NCBI RefSeq assembly: GCF_019890615.1
Contig: NZ_JAINVZ010000016.1
Location: forward strand, 117,719-181,718
Direction of reading: 5' to 3'
Length of the DNA: 64,000 nt
DNA from: Streptantibioticus parmotrematis
Lineage (GTDB): Bacteria > Actinomycetota > Actinomycetes > Streptomycetales > Streptomycetaceae
The translations under genes were made by a program, and so were the position numbers. Shown one piece after another: positions 1 to 7,758 of this stretch. Position 1 is the first letter of the stretch. Each line of letters starts with the position of its first letter. The notes under the pieces are model-generated. The model ran no database searches. It saw only the letters and a list, made by a program, of their open reading frames with translations, and was not told where the DNA came from.

Positions 1-582
1 GCCGCCCGGATCAGCGCGAGCAGCGTCGCCGACACCGCCTCGGGCCCCGCGTCCGCGCCCACCGCCGTGCCCACCGTGCCGCGCCGCACCGCCGAGGGGC
101 GCACCACGACGCCGCCGTGGCCGGTGCCCGCCGACCCGGCGGCGCGGGTGGCGGCGGCGGGGCTGCCGATGATGGGCGCCGAGGGCCAGGTGATGCACAT
201 CCACGCCCACCTCGACGTGCTGGTGGACGGCAGGCCCGTGGTGGTGCCCGCGCTGATCGGCATCGACGAGCAGGCGCAGCGCATCAGTCCGCTGCACACC
301 CACGACACCTCCGGGGTGATCCACATCGAGTCCCCGGTCAAGGCGGTCTTCACCCTCGGCCAGTTCATGACCGAGTGGGACGTCGCGCTGGACGCCGGGC
401 GGCTCGGCGGCCTGACGACCGGTCACGGAGACACCCTGCGCGCGTACGTCGACGGACACGAGACCAAGGGCGACCCCGCCGCGCTCACCCTCCACGCGCA
501 CGACGAGATCGCCCTTGTCTACGGACCGGCCGACACGCCGGTCAAGGTCCCGGGCTCCTACCCGTGGCCGCAGGGGCTGTAA
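1..582 (+). CDS. Conserved hypothetical protein, 5' end missing
   Basis: The reading frame is open from the first base of the window, so the true start lies upstream; the first internal ATG is at 67. The visible part begins with an Ala/Ser/Pro-rich stretch typical of a linker after a membrane anchor or signal peptide. A compact, His-rich domain follows with the motifs HIHAHLDVLVDG and SPLHTHDTSGVIHIES and later GHGDTLRAYVDG. The His clusters could bind metal, but that is inference. I do not recognise a named family and assign no function. It ends 32 bp before the end of ectD, which is transcribed towards it; a weak 5-bp hairpin at 592-607 is the only terminator-like element between them. Confidence 0.75.
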   Translation, partial: AARISASSVADTASGPASAPTAVPTVPRRTAEGRTTTPPWPVPADPAARVAAAGLPMMGAEGQVMHIHAHLDVLVDGRPVVVPALIGIDEQAQRISPLHTHDTSGVIHIESPVKAVFTLGQFMTEWDVALDAGRLGGLTTGHGDTLRAYVDGHETKGDPAALTLHAHDEIALVYGPADTPVKVPGSYPWPQGL

Positions 583-614
583 CGTCCCTGACCGGCACAG
601 GAGCCGGGTGACCC

Positions 615-1520
615 TCAGCTCACCGGTGTGAAGTCCCGGGCCCCGATGAACTCGGGGCGCCGGGCCGGGGCCGCGAACGGCTCCACCGCGGTGTTCTCCA
701 CGCTGTTGAACACGATGAAGACGTTGCTGCGCGGGAACGGGGTGATGTTGTCCCCGCTGCCGTGCATGCAGTTGCAGTCGAACCAGGTGGCCGACCCGGG
801 CTTGCCGGTGAACAGCTTGATGCCGTGCTGGCCGGCCATCTCGGTCAGCGCCGCGTCGGACGGCGTGCCCGCGTCCTGCATCTGCAGCGAGCGCTTGTAG
901 TTGTCCTTGGGCGTCACGCCCGCGCAGCCCAGGAACGTCCGGTGCGACCCCGGCATGATCATCAGGCCGCCGTTGGTGTCGTGGTTCTCGGTGAGCGCGA
1001 TCGACACCGACACCGCGCGCATCCGCGGCAGTCCGTCCTCGGCGTGCCAGGTCTCGAAGTCGGAGTGCCAGTAGAAGCCGCTGGCGCCGAAGCCGGGCTT
1101 GACGTTGATGCGGCTCTGGTGCACGTAGACGTCGGAGCCCAGGATCTGCCGGGCGTGCTCCACCACCCGCGGGTCGCGCACGAGTTCGGCGAAGACGTCG
1201 CTGATGCGGTGCACCTCGAAGACCGACCGTACGTCCTTGGACTTCGGCTCGATGATCGCGCGCTCGTCCGCCCGCACCGCCGGGTCGGCGACCAGCCGGT
1301 CGAGTTCGGCGCGGTAGCGGTCCACTTCCTGCGGCGTGATCAGCTGGTCCACCGCCAGGAAGCCGTCGCGGTCGAAGTCGCGCAGCTCGGAGGGCTGGAC
1401 CGGGCCGGGGGCGCCGGGCTTGGCCCACACCACCGGGTCCTGGCGGGGCGTGGTGACCTCGGCGGTGCCGCGGGTCGGGTAGAGGTCGGTGGTCTCGGGG
1501 GGCTTCGTCACCGTGGTCAT
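615..1520 (-). CDS. ectD: Ectoine 5-hydroxylase EctD
   Basis: Fe(II)/2-oxoglutarate-dependent dioxygenase that converts ectoine to 5-hydroxyectoine, a compatible solute for osmotic and heat stress. The 301-residue length is normal for EctD. The iron triad is visible: H152 and D154 in FYWHSDFETWHAEDG and H253 in FDCNCMHGSGDN, followed by PFPRSN, which carries the Arg expected to bind 2-oxoglutarate. It is the last gene of ectABCD. Its ATG lies 3 bp after the ectC stop, with a GGAGG ribosome binding site inside the ectC 3' end, so translation is probably coupled. Having ectD in the operon implies the strain can make hydroxyectoine as well as ectoine. Confidence 0.96.
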   Translation of the reverse strand: MTTVTKPPETTDLYPTRGTAEVTTPRQDPVVWAKPGAPGPVQPSELRDFDRDGFLAVDQLITPQEVDRYRAELDRLVADPAVRADERAIIEPKSKDVRSVFEVHRISDVFAELVRDPRVVEHARQILGSDVYVHQSRINVKPGFGASGFYWHSDFETWHAEDGLPRMRAVSVSIALTENHDTNGGLMIMPGSHRTFLGCAGVTPKDNYKRSLQMQDAGTPSDAALTEMAGQHGIKLFTGKPGSATWFDCNCMHGSGDNITPFPRSNVFIVFNSVENTAVEPFAAPARRPEFIGARDFTPVS

Positions 1521-1523
1521 CTG

Positions 1524-1922
1524 TCAGGCCTCCTCGGTCAGCAGCGGATAGACGCCGTTCTCGTCGTGCTCCTCCCGTCCGGTGACCGGGGGGTTGAACA
1601 CGCACACGCAGCGGAAGTCGGTCTTGGGTCGCATGGTGTGCCGCTCATGGCCGTTGAGCAGGTACATCGTGCCCGGCCTGATCCAGTGGGTCTCGCCGGT
1701 CTCCTCATCGGTCAGCTCGGCCTCGCCCTCGACGCACAGGACGGCCTCGATGTGGTTGGCGTACCACATCGACGTCTCCGTGCCCGCGTACATCACGGTC
1801 TCGTGGAGGGAGAAGCCGACGCCTTCCTTGGCCAGCACGATGCGCTTGCTCTCCCAGGTGCCGGACGCGGCCTTGATGTGCCGGTCGGTGCCCTCGATGT
1901 CGTTCAGCGATCGGACGATCAC
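1524..1922 (-). CDS. ectC: L-ectoine synthase EctC
   Basis: Cupin-fold enzyme that cyclises N-gamma-acetyl-L-2,4-diaminobutyrate to ectoine, the third step of the pathway. At 132 residues it has the normal size. The family signature is clear: [14 protein letters not shown] at the N terminus, then [19 protein letters not shown] and [15 protein letters not shown], which carry the metal- and substrate-binding cupin residues. The start is GTG, preceded by an AAAGG-like site. A 54-bp gap separates it from ectB and only 3 bp from ectD. Confidence 0.97.
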   Translation of the reverse strand: MIVRSLNDIEGTDRHIKAASGTWESKRIVLAKEGVGFSLHETVMYAGTETSMWYANHIEAVLCVEGEAELTDEETGETHWIRPGTMYLLNGHERHTMRPKTDFRCVCVFNPPVTGREEHDENGVYPLLTEEA

Positions 1923-1976
1923 GTGGGTTGTGCCTTTCTGTGATGCGTGAGCGCGGCTGCGGCAGCGGCGCGGGGG

Positions 1977-3245
1977 TCAGGCGGTCTCGCGGACGGCGCG
2001 GGCCAGGGTGCGCAGGCCCTCGTCCAGTTCCTCGGGGGAGATGGTCAGGGCCGGCAGCAGCTTGACGACCTCGCTCTCCGGGCCCGAGGTCTCGATCAGC
2101 AGACCGAGTTCGAAGGCGCGGGCGCACACCCGCGAGGCGCGGGACTTGTCGGCGAACTCCATGCCCCACACCAGTCCGCGGCCGCGGAAGTCCACCCCGG
2201 CGTCCTGGTGTTCGCGGGCGATGTCGCGCAGCGCGGCCTCGACCTGGTCGCCGCGGGAGAGCGTCTGCTTCTCCATCTGCCCGTCGGCCCAGTAGGTGTC
2301 CAGGGCGGCGGTCGCGGTGACGAAGGACGGGTTGTGGCCGCGGAAGGTGCCGTTGTGCTCGCCGGGCTCCCACACGTCCAGCTCCGGCTTGAACAGCGTC
2401 AGCGACATCGGCATCCCGTAGCCGCCGATGGACTTCGAGAGGGTGACGATGTCCGGGGTGATGCCCGCCTCCTCGAAGGAGAAGAACGGCCCGGTGCGCC
2501 CGCAGCCCATCTGGATGTCGTCGACGATCAGCAGCATGTCGCGGCGCTTGCACAGCTCGGCCAGCGCGCGCAGCCATTCGGGACGCGCGACGTTGATGCC
2601 GCCCTCGCCCTGGATGCTCTCCACGATCACGGCGGCGGGCCGGTTGAGCCCGGAGCCGGAGTCCTCCAGCAGGCGCTCGAACCACAGGAAGTCCGGGACC
2701 TGGCCGTCGAGGTAGTGGTCGAAGGGCATCGGCGTGCCGTGCACCAGCGGGACGCCGGCGCCGGCCCGCTTGAAGGCGTTGCCGGTGACGGCGAGCGAGC
2801 CGAGCGACATGCCGTGGAAGGCGTTGGTGAAGGACACGATCGACTCGCGGCCCTTGACCTTGCGGGCCAGCTTCAGCGCGGCCTCCACCGCGTTGGTGCC
2901 GGTCGGGCCGGGGAACATGACCTTGTAGTCCAGGTCGCGCGGGCGCAGCACGACGTCCTGGAAGGTGCTCAGGAAGGCGCGCTTGGCCGTGGTCGACATG
3001 TCCAGGCCGTGCACGACGCCGTCGCGTTCCAGGTAGTCCAGGAGCGCCCGTTTGAGCACCGGATTGTTGTGGCCGTAGTTGAGCGCTCCGGCACCGGCGA
3101 AGAAGTCGAGGTAGGCATGGCCGTCCTCGTCGTGCATCCAGCTGCCCTGCGCGCGGTCGAACACGGCGGGCCAGCCGCGGCAGTAGCTGCGGACCTCGGA
3201 CTCCAGGGACTCGAAGACGCTCAGTTCGGGCGGGGTGATGGTCAC
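1977..3245 (-). CDS. ectB: Diaminobutyrate--2-oxoglutarate transaminase EctB
   Basis: PLP-dependent class III aminotransferase that makes L-2,4-diaminobutyrate from aspartate semialdehyde, the entry step of ectoine synthesis. The 422-residue protein shows the class III landmarks: GPTGTNAVEAALKLAR (phosphate-binding region), IVDDIQMGCGRTG with the PLP-contacting Asp around 242, and SKSIGGYGMPM with the Schiff-base lysine K271. It starts with GTG behind an AGGAG site. The gap to ectA is 58 bp. Confidence 0.97.
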   Translation of the reverse strand: MTITPPELSVFESLESEVRSYCRGWPAVFDRAQGSWMHDEDGHAYLDFFAGAGALNYGHNNPVLKRALLDYLERDGVVHGLDMSTTAKRAFLSTFQDVVLRPRDLDYKVMFPGPTGTNAVEAALKLARKVKGRESIVSFTNAFHGMSLGSLAVTGNAFKRAGAGVPLVHGTPMPFDHYLDGQVPDFLWFERLLEDSGSGLNRPAAVIVESIQGEGGINVARPEWLRALAELCKRRDMLLIVDDIQMGCGRTGPFFSFEEAGITPDIVTLSKSIGGYGMPMSLTLFKPELDVWEPGEHNGTFRGHNPSFVTATAALDTYWADGQMEKQTLSRGDQVEAALRDIAREHQDAGVDFRGRGLVWGMEFADKSRASRVCARAFELGLLIETSGPESEVVKLLPALTISPEELDEGLRTLARAVRETA

Positions 3246-3303
3246 CGTGGGCTCCTGTCGGGAGAAGTGGGCGGAGAGGGTTCGTCGTCGGCGGCGGGTC
3301 GCG

Positions 3304-3822
3304 TCAGCCGAGCGGGCCGATGCGGTACAGCACCTCGGGGTCGTGTCCGTCGGGGAACTGCACGCCGTGGAAGAGCACCTCGCGCTCCACGGTGGCCCCG
3401 TGCCGTTCCCCGTACGAGGTGAACAGCCGGTTGGAGGCGTCGTTGTCCGGAGTGATCGTGGTCTCGACGTGGCGTATGCCCTGGGCGGTCACCCGCTCGG
3501 TCAGCTCGTCGAGCATCGAGGCGGCCAGTCCGCGGCCGCGGTAGGCGTCGTCCACCGCGACCTGCCAGACGACCAGCGTCTCGGGCCGCTCGGGGCGCAC
3601 GTACCCGGTGACGAAGCCCACCGGAGCGCCGTCGTCCGCGCGGGCCACGACCGAGGTGCGGGCGAAGTCGCGGCACCACAGCAGGTAGCTGTACGAGGAG
3701 TTCAGGTCGAGGGCCTTGGAGTCACGGGCTATGCGCCACAGGGCGGCTCCGTCGTCCACCGTAGGGGTGTCCAGACGGCAATCGGTCGATCGTCGTGAAT
3801 TCGCGGCTTGTGCGGCGGTCAT
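3304..3822 (-). CDS. ectA: L-2,4-diaminobutyrate N-acetyltransferase EctA
   Basis: GNAT acetyltransferase that acetylates diaminobutyrate at the gamma amino group, the second pathway step. At 172 residues it fits the family. Recognisable features are LDLNSSYSYLLWCRDF near the N terminus, the acetyl-CoA loop VDDAYRGRGLAASMLDEL, and the FTSYGERHGATVEREVLF tail. It is the first gene of ectABCD; the promoter must lie in the AT-richer stretch just upstream (3823-3900). Confidence 0.96.
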   Translation of the reverse strand: MTAAQAANSRRSTDCRLDTPTVDDGAALWRIARDSKALDLNSSYSYLLWCRDFARTSVVARADDGAPVGFVTGYVRPERPETLVVWQVAVDDAYRGRGLAASMLDELTERVTAQGIRHVETTITPDNDASNRLFTSYGERHGATVEREVLFHGVQFPDGHDPEVLYRIGPLG

Positions 3823-4233
3823 GGCAATTGAATTTACCGATATTGAATGGCTGATGCATCGCCGGAGGGGGTTACGCTGAGCCGGAGGATGTGTTATCGC
3901 GCGCGTGCGCAGGACCGGCAGATGCGCAAGTTATGGCGTTTTGCCTGGATAGAACCGGTGCAAAACGGGCGCGGTGTGGAGTCGGTCACACCTTCGTAAC
4001 AGATCTGAGATCTCCCTGACTCGCGGCGCGAGCCGTTCGGGGAGGTTCGGAAAATTTTGCGTTTAGCCCCGGATCGACTGGGCAGAAGAGTCCGGGCGAA
4101 TGCTGTCCCGGTAATTCTGTGGAGAATGTGAGGGCAAGCATAACGCGTTTATCATTCAATTGGCTTTCGGGGGTTTGTCCGCCCGGCCAGGGGGCAGATC
4201 GCGCGGAACGCCGCCTCTCGTAGAGTCTCGTCC
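3823..4233. promoter_or_regulatory. Divergent control region between ectA and the amidohydrolase gene
   Basis: This 411-bp stretch has no gene and is AT-rich by the standards of the window. Next to ectA it holds two copies of ATTCAAT (minus strand) about 17 nt apart, close to where the ectA promoter should be. I cannot assign a single convincing -35/-10 pair for ectA. On the plus strand TAGAGT at 4221-4226 is a good -10 hexamer placed 7 nt before the amidohydrolase ATG, implying a leaderless mRNA. The middle (about 3930-4150) contains several A/T runs but no structure I can name. Confidence 0.6.
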
Positions 4234-5325
4234 ATGACGGATGCCTCGGTGCTGCGCTTCAAGGGGCGGGTCCTGGCCGGACCCGACGACGTACGCGACG
4301 GGTTGTGGGTGGTCGACGGGCGGGTGACGTACGAACGGCCCGCGGGGGCCGCCGACGCGCCGGTCCTGACGGGCTGGGCCCTGCCGGGACTGGTGGACGC
4401 CCACTGCCACGTCGGCCTCGACGCCCACGGCGCGGTCGACGAGGCCACCAGCGAGAAGCAGGCGCTGACCGACCGCTCGGCGGGCGCGCTGCTGCTGCGC
4501 GACGCCGGATCGCCCGCCGACACCCGCTGGATCGACGAGCGCGAGGACCTGCCGCGGATCATCAGGGCGGGCCGCCACATCGCCAGGACCCGCCGCTACA
4601 TCCGCAACTACGCCCATGAGATCGAGCCCGGCGACCTGGCCGCCTACGTCCGCCGCGAGGCCCGGCGGGGCGACGGCTGGGTCAAGCTGGTCGGCGACTG
4701 GATCGACCGCCAGGCCGGCGACCTCACCCCCTGCTGGCCGCGCTGGGCGATCGACGAGGCGATCGCCGCCGCGCACGAGGAGGGCGCCCGGGTCACCGCG
4801 CACTGCTTCGCCGAGGACTCGCTGGCCGACCTGGTCGAGGCGGGCATCGACTGCGTCGAGCACGCGACCGGCCTGACCGAGGAGACCATCCCGCTGTTCG
4901 CCGAGCGCGGCGTCGCCATCGTCCCCACGCTGGTCAACATCGCGACCTTCCCCGACCTCGCGGCCGGTGGCGAGGCGAAGTTCCCCGCCTGGTCGGCGCA
5001 CATGCGGCAGCTGCACGCCCGGCGCTACGAGACCGTGCGGGCCGCCTACGACGCGGGCATCCCCGTCTTCACCGGCACCGACGCGGGCGGCTCCCTGCCG
5101 CACGGCCTGGTCGCCGACGAGGTCGCCGAACTGGTGACCGCGGGCATCCCCGCGCTGGACGCGCTGTCGGCCGCCACCTGGGGCGCCCGGCGCTGGCTGG
5201 GCCGCCCGCTGCTGGAGGAGGGCGACCCGGCCGACTTCGTCGTCCACGACACCGACCCCCGCGCCGACGTCCGGGTCCTCGCCGCGCCCCGCGCGATCGT
5301 GCTGCGGGGACGGGTGGTCGGCTAG
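4234..5325 (+). CDS. Amidohydrolase-superfamily metal-dependent hydrolase
   Basis: A 363-residue TIM-barrel amidohydrolase. The metal ligands are in the expected order: H57 and H59 (VDAHCHVG), a likely carboxylated lysine K151 (WVKLVGDW), H190 (VTAHCF), H210 (CVEHATG) and D283 (FTGTDAGG). The N- and C-terminal beta-sandwich segments are present. This layout resembles imidazolonepropionase- and prolidase-like binuclear enzymes, which hydrolyse cyclic amides or peptides; the substrate cannot be read from sequence. It is monocistronic and divergent from ectA. A TAGAGT -10 element 7 nt upstream of the ATG and no ribosome binding site suggest a leaderless transcript. Confidence 0.9.
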   Translation: MTDASVLRFKGRVLAGPDDVRDGLWVVDGRVTYERPAGAADAPVLTGWALPGLVDAHCHVGLDAHGAVDEATSEKQALTDRSAGALLLRDAGSPADTRWIDEREDLPRIIRAGRHIARTRRYIRNYAHEIEPGDLAAYVRREARRGDGWVKLVGDWIDRQAGDLTPCWPRWAIDEAIAAAHEEGARVTAHCFAEDSLADLVEAGIDCVEHATGLTEETIPLFAERGVAIVPTLVNIATFPDLAAGGEAKFPAWSAHMRQLHARRYETVRAAYDAGIPVFTGTDAGGSLPHGLVADEVAELVTAGIPALDALSAATWGARRWLGRPLLEEGDPADFVVHDTDPRADVRVLAAPRAIVLRGRVVG

Positions 5326-5371
5326 CGGAGGCGGGCGGCCGGCGGGGTGGTGCGGGGGCGGGTGGTCCGTC

Positions 5372-5390
5372 GGTGGGGCGCGGCCCCACC
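5372..5390. terminator. Hairpin between convergent amidohydrolase and Clp-N genes
   Basis: Perfect 7-bp stem GGTGGGG/CCCCACC with a 5-nt loop in the gap between two convergent genes. It can serve as a terminator in both directions. No T-run follows, as is usual in streptomycetes. Confidence 0.6.
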
Positions 5391-5398
5391 GGGAGCGC

Positions 5399-6154
5399 TC
5401 ACTTCTGGTCGCGGAGCGCCTTCGTGTACCCCGCCAGGGCCTCGCGGGTCCACTCCTCGGTGCGCTGCCGGGTGATCCCGAAGCCGTTCAGCGTCCGGGC
5501 CGCCGGGTCCTTGTCGTTGCGCAGCAGGCCGAGCAGCAGGTGTTCGGTGCCGATGTAGTTGTGGCCCAGGTGGAGCGCCTCGCGCAGCGCCAGCTCCAGG
5601 GTCTTCTTCGCGTTGCGGCTGAAGCGCAGCCGTCCGGACTGCTTGCTGCCCGGGCCGAGCTGGGCGACGACCGCCTCGCGCACCTCGGCCGAAGGGGCGC
5701 CGAGCGTCTCCATCGCGCGGGCCGCCAGCCCCTCGGGCTCGGCGAGCAGGCCGAGCACCAGGTGGCCGTTCTCCACGTGACCGTGGCCGAGCCGCTCCGC
5801 CTCGGCGCGGGCCTCGCTCACCGTGTGCCGGGCACGCTGGGTGAAGCGGGTGAACAGGCCGGGACCACGGCCGGGGCTGCTGATGTCGTCGATCTCGTCC
5901 ACCTCGCTCTCCCGGGGGACGAAGCGCTTCTGCGCGGCCTGCTTGCTGACCCCCATGTACTGGCCGATCTCGGTCCAGGAGGCGCCCGCGCGCCGCGCCT
6001 GGTCCACGAAGTGCCCTATGAGGTGGTCGGAGACCTCGCCGAGGTGGGCGGAGGTCTCCATGGCGTCGGACAGGTGCTGGAGCGCGTCGCCGTCCGGGTG
6101 CCGGCTGCGGACGTGCTCGATGAGGTCGTCGAGTCGTACGGGTTGCTGAGTCAT
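5399..6154 (-). CDS. HTH plus Clp N-terminal (double Clp repeat) protein
   Basis: This 251-residue protein has no AAA+ module. Residues 1-80 form a small helical domain with a helix-turn-helix-like segment (ASWTEIGQYMGVSKQAAQKRF). Residues about 90-245 contain two Clp-repeat motifs, including VENGHLVLGLLAEPEG and LGHNYIGTEHLLLGLLRN, as in the N domain of ClpC/ClpA that binds substrates and adaptors. DNA binding joined to a Clp-N fold suggests a regulator whose activity or stability is tied to the Clp machinery; this is inference. Expression is probably leaderless (TACGGT 6 nt before the ATG, TTGACG 18 bp further up), and the promoter is overlaid by two inverted repeats (6159-6203). Confidence 0.88.
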   Translation of the reverse strand: MTQQPVRLDDLIEHVRSRHPDGDALQHLSDAMETSAHLGEVSDHLIGHFVDQARRAGASWTEIGQYMGVSKQAAQKRFVPRESEVDEIDDISSPGRGPGLFTRFTQRARHTVSEARAEAERLGHGHVENGHLVLGLLAEPEGLAARAMETLGAPSAEVREAVVAQLGPGSKQSGRLRFSRNAKKTLELALREALHLGHNYIGTEHLLLGLLRNDKDPAARTLNGFGITRQRTEEWTREALAGYTKALRDQK

Positions 6155-6158
6155 ACGT

Positions 6159-6203
6159 CAACCGTAGGTTGTCGAAGCGCTCATCGTCAACCATTAATTG
6201 ACG
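6159..6203 (-). promoter_or_regulatory. Promoter of the Clp-N gene with two inverted repeats
   Basis: Read on the minus strand: -35 TTGACG, an 18-bp spacer, -10 TACGGT, 6 nt, then ATG. Two inverted repeats overlap it: CAACC-TAC-GGTTG (6159-6171) covers the -10, and CGTCAA-N7-TTGACG (6185-6203) contains the -35. They look like repressor operators, possibly for autoregulation by the HTH protein itself. Confidence 0.65.
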
Positions 6204-6422
6204 GTGACAGGGTGACGTGTGTGCGTCTCTGAGGCGAAAGAATCGAAAACGAGGCCGGAAACCACCCTTTGGGGTGAAGTAGCGCCAGGTAGCTGTTCTG
6301 ACACGGGCGGTGCGTAAATATTGCCGGGTCCCGAGGTCGTCGGCTGACGCGCTGTCCCCGCAGCGGCACCGGCGACCCCTGTCTTCGTGGGGGTTTTCCA
6401 CTTGTACAGCTCTGTCCTCAGC

Positions 6423-7568
6423 ATGCCCACGCGCCGTTCCGCAGCCGCGATCGGCGCCGCGGTCGCCCTGGCGGCGACCACCCTCACCCTGGCCCCCGGT
6501 GCCCTGGCGGCCACTCCCGACCACCACGGCGGCGCGAACGGCGGCCGGGCCACCGCCGTGGTGCTGCGCGCCGGACTCGACGTGGCGCTGCTCGGCAGGA
6601 CGGTCGACGTGCCGCTGAACGTCTCGCTCGACGACGTCCAGGCCCCCGCGGACGTCGCGCGGACCGCGCTGAGCGCCCGGCTCGGCGGCGTGAACGGCGG
6701 GAACCCCTTCGACGTGCTGCGGGCCGACGTCGCCACCTCCCGCGCCACCGCCGACGCCCACCAGGCGGAGGGCTACGTCAACCTCGTCAACGCGAAGGTG
6801 TCCCTGCCCGGCCTGCTGCCGCCGCTGGCCACCGTGCACGCCGCCACCGCCCGCGCGACCTGCGTGGCCGGGCGGCACCCGCAGGCGTCGACCGACTTCG
6901 TGGGCACCGTCGACGTGCTGGGCAAGCCGGTCCAGGTCACCGTGGGCGGTCCGGTCGACGTGCGGGTGGCCGGGGTCGGCGAGGTGCGCCTGAGCCTGTC
7001 GCAGAGGCAGACCACCTCGCGCACCGCGGCGGCCACCGCGCTCGACCTCAAGGTCGACATCGACCCGCTGAAGCTGGGCATCGCCCACATCACCGGTGAC
7101 GTCACCCTCGTCCAGGCCACCTGTGAGACGCCGAACGGCGGGGGCGGCTCGTCCTCCGGCGGCGCCTCGGGCGGGAACTCCGGCGGCAACTCCGCCGGTG
7201 CCAGCGGCGGTTCGTCCAGCGGGTCGTCCAACGGCGGTGCGAGCGGCGGCGGTTCGTCCAGCGGCGCCAGCGCCGGTACGAGCGGCGGCTCGACGTCCGG
7301 CAGCGGCTCGTCGGGCTCCACCGGCTCGTCCGGCGGCTCGACGTCCGGCGCGAGCGGTGGCAGCGGTTCGACCGCGGGCTCCGGCTCCTCCGGCGGCTCG
7401 GGCACCCACACCCAGACGGTCAGCGCGGCGGGCCAGAACCAGAACCTCGCCGAGACCGGCGCCGACTCCGACCTGCCCTATCTCGCGGGCGGCGCGGGCG
7501 CGCTGGTCGTGGCGGGCGGCCTCGGTGTCCTGGTGGCCCGGCGCCGCAAGTCCTCGACGGAGGGCTGA
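6423..7568 (+). CDS. LAETG-anchored secreted protein (SCO1860-like)
   Basis: Secreted cell-wall protein of about 381 residues. The ATG at 6423 begins a classic signal peptide (MPTRRSAAAIGAAVALAATT, cleavage near GALA-ATP). A globular domain of about 210 residues follows, rich in Val/Asp/Thr, then a Gly/Ser-rich low-complexity linker (roughly 238-330). The C terminus has a sortase signal: LAETG at about 342-346, a hydrophobic span and an RRRK tail, which suits class E sortases. An in-frame GTG at 6387 is less likely because it would put 12 residues before the signal peptide. The function of the folded domain is unknown. About 270 bp separate it from the divergent Clp-N gene. Confidence 0.9.
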   Translation: MPTRRSAAAIGAAVALAATTLTLAPGALAATPDHHGGANGGRATAVVLRAGLDVALLGRTVDVPLNVSLDDVQAPADVARTALSARLGGVNGGNPFDVLRADVATSRATADAHQAEGYVNLVNAKVSLPGLLPPLATVHAATARATCVAGRHPQASTDFVGTVDVLGKPVQVTVGGPVDVRVAGVGEVRLSLSQRQTTSRTAAATALDLKVDIDPLKLGIAHITGDVTLVQATCETPNGGGGSSSGGASGGNSGGNSAGASGGSSSGSSNGGASGGGSSSGASAGTSGGSTSGSGSSGSTGSSGGSTSGASGGSGSTAGSGSSGGSGTHTQTVSAAGQNQNLAETGADSDLPYLAGGAGALVVAGGLGVLVARRRKSSTEG

Positions 7569-7573
7569 CCCCC

Positions 7574-7640
7574 GGCGGCCCCCGCGCGGGGCCGCCTCCC
7601 GACCGCGGCGGGCGGTGACACGTCCGGCACCGCCCGCCGC
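7574..7640. terminator. Two consecutive hairpins between the LAETG gene and cobC
   Basis: Hairpin 1 (7574-7596): 9-bp perfect stem GGCGGCCCC/GGGGCCGCC with a 5-nt loop, 5 bp after the LAETG stop. Hairpin 2 (7605-7640): 13-bp perfect stem GCGGCGGGCGGTG/CACCGCCCGCCGC with a 10-nt loop. Between convergent genes, the first probably ends the plus-strand transcript and the second the minus-strand B12 operon. Confidence 0.75.
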
Positions 7641-7706
7641 ACGGCCGTGACGCGTCCCCGCGCAGCGGCCGGGCCGTACGCCCCGGCCGGCCGCGGAGCC
7701 TCCAGG

Positions 7707-7758
7707 AACCCGGTCAGCCGGAGCGTGCGGTGAACCCGGTCAGCCGGAGCGTGCGGTG
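7707..7758. repeat. 26-nt perfect tandem duplication at the cobC 3' end
   Basis: Two perfect adjacent copies of a 26-nt unit (7707-7732 and 7733-7758; core GGTCAGCCGGAGCGTGCGGT). The second copy contains the last codons and stop of cobC; the first lies just beyond the stop, so the C terminus is unaffected. Confidence 0.9.

Noticed and set aside
762..3422. Long open frames antisense to the ectoine genes
   Set aside because: They mirror high-GC codon bias of ectABCD, are low-complexity (Arg/Gly/His/Ala) and match no family.
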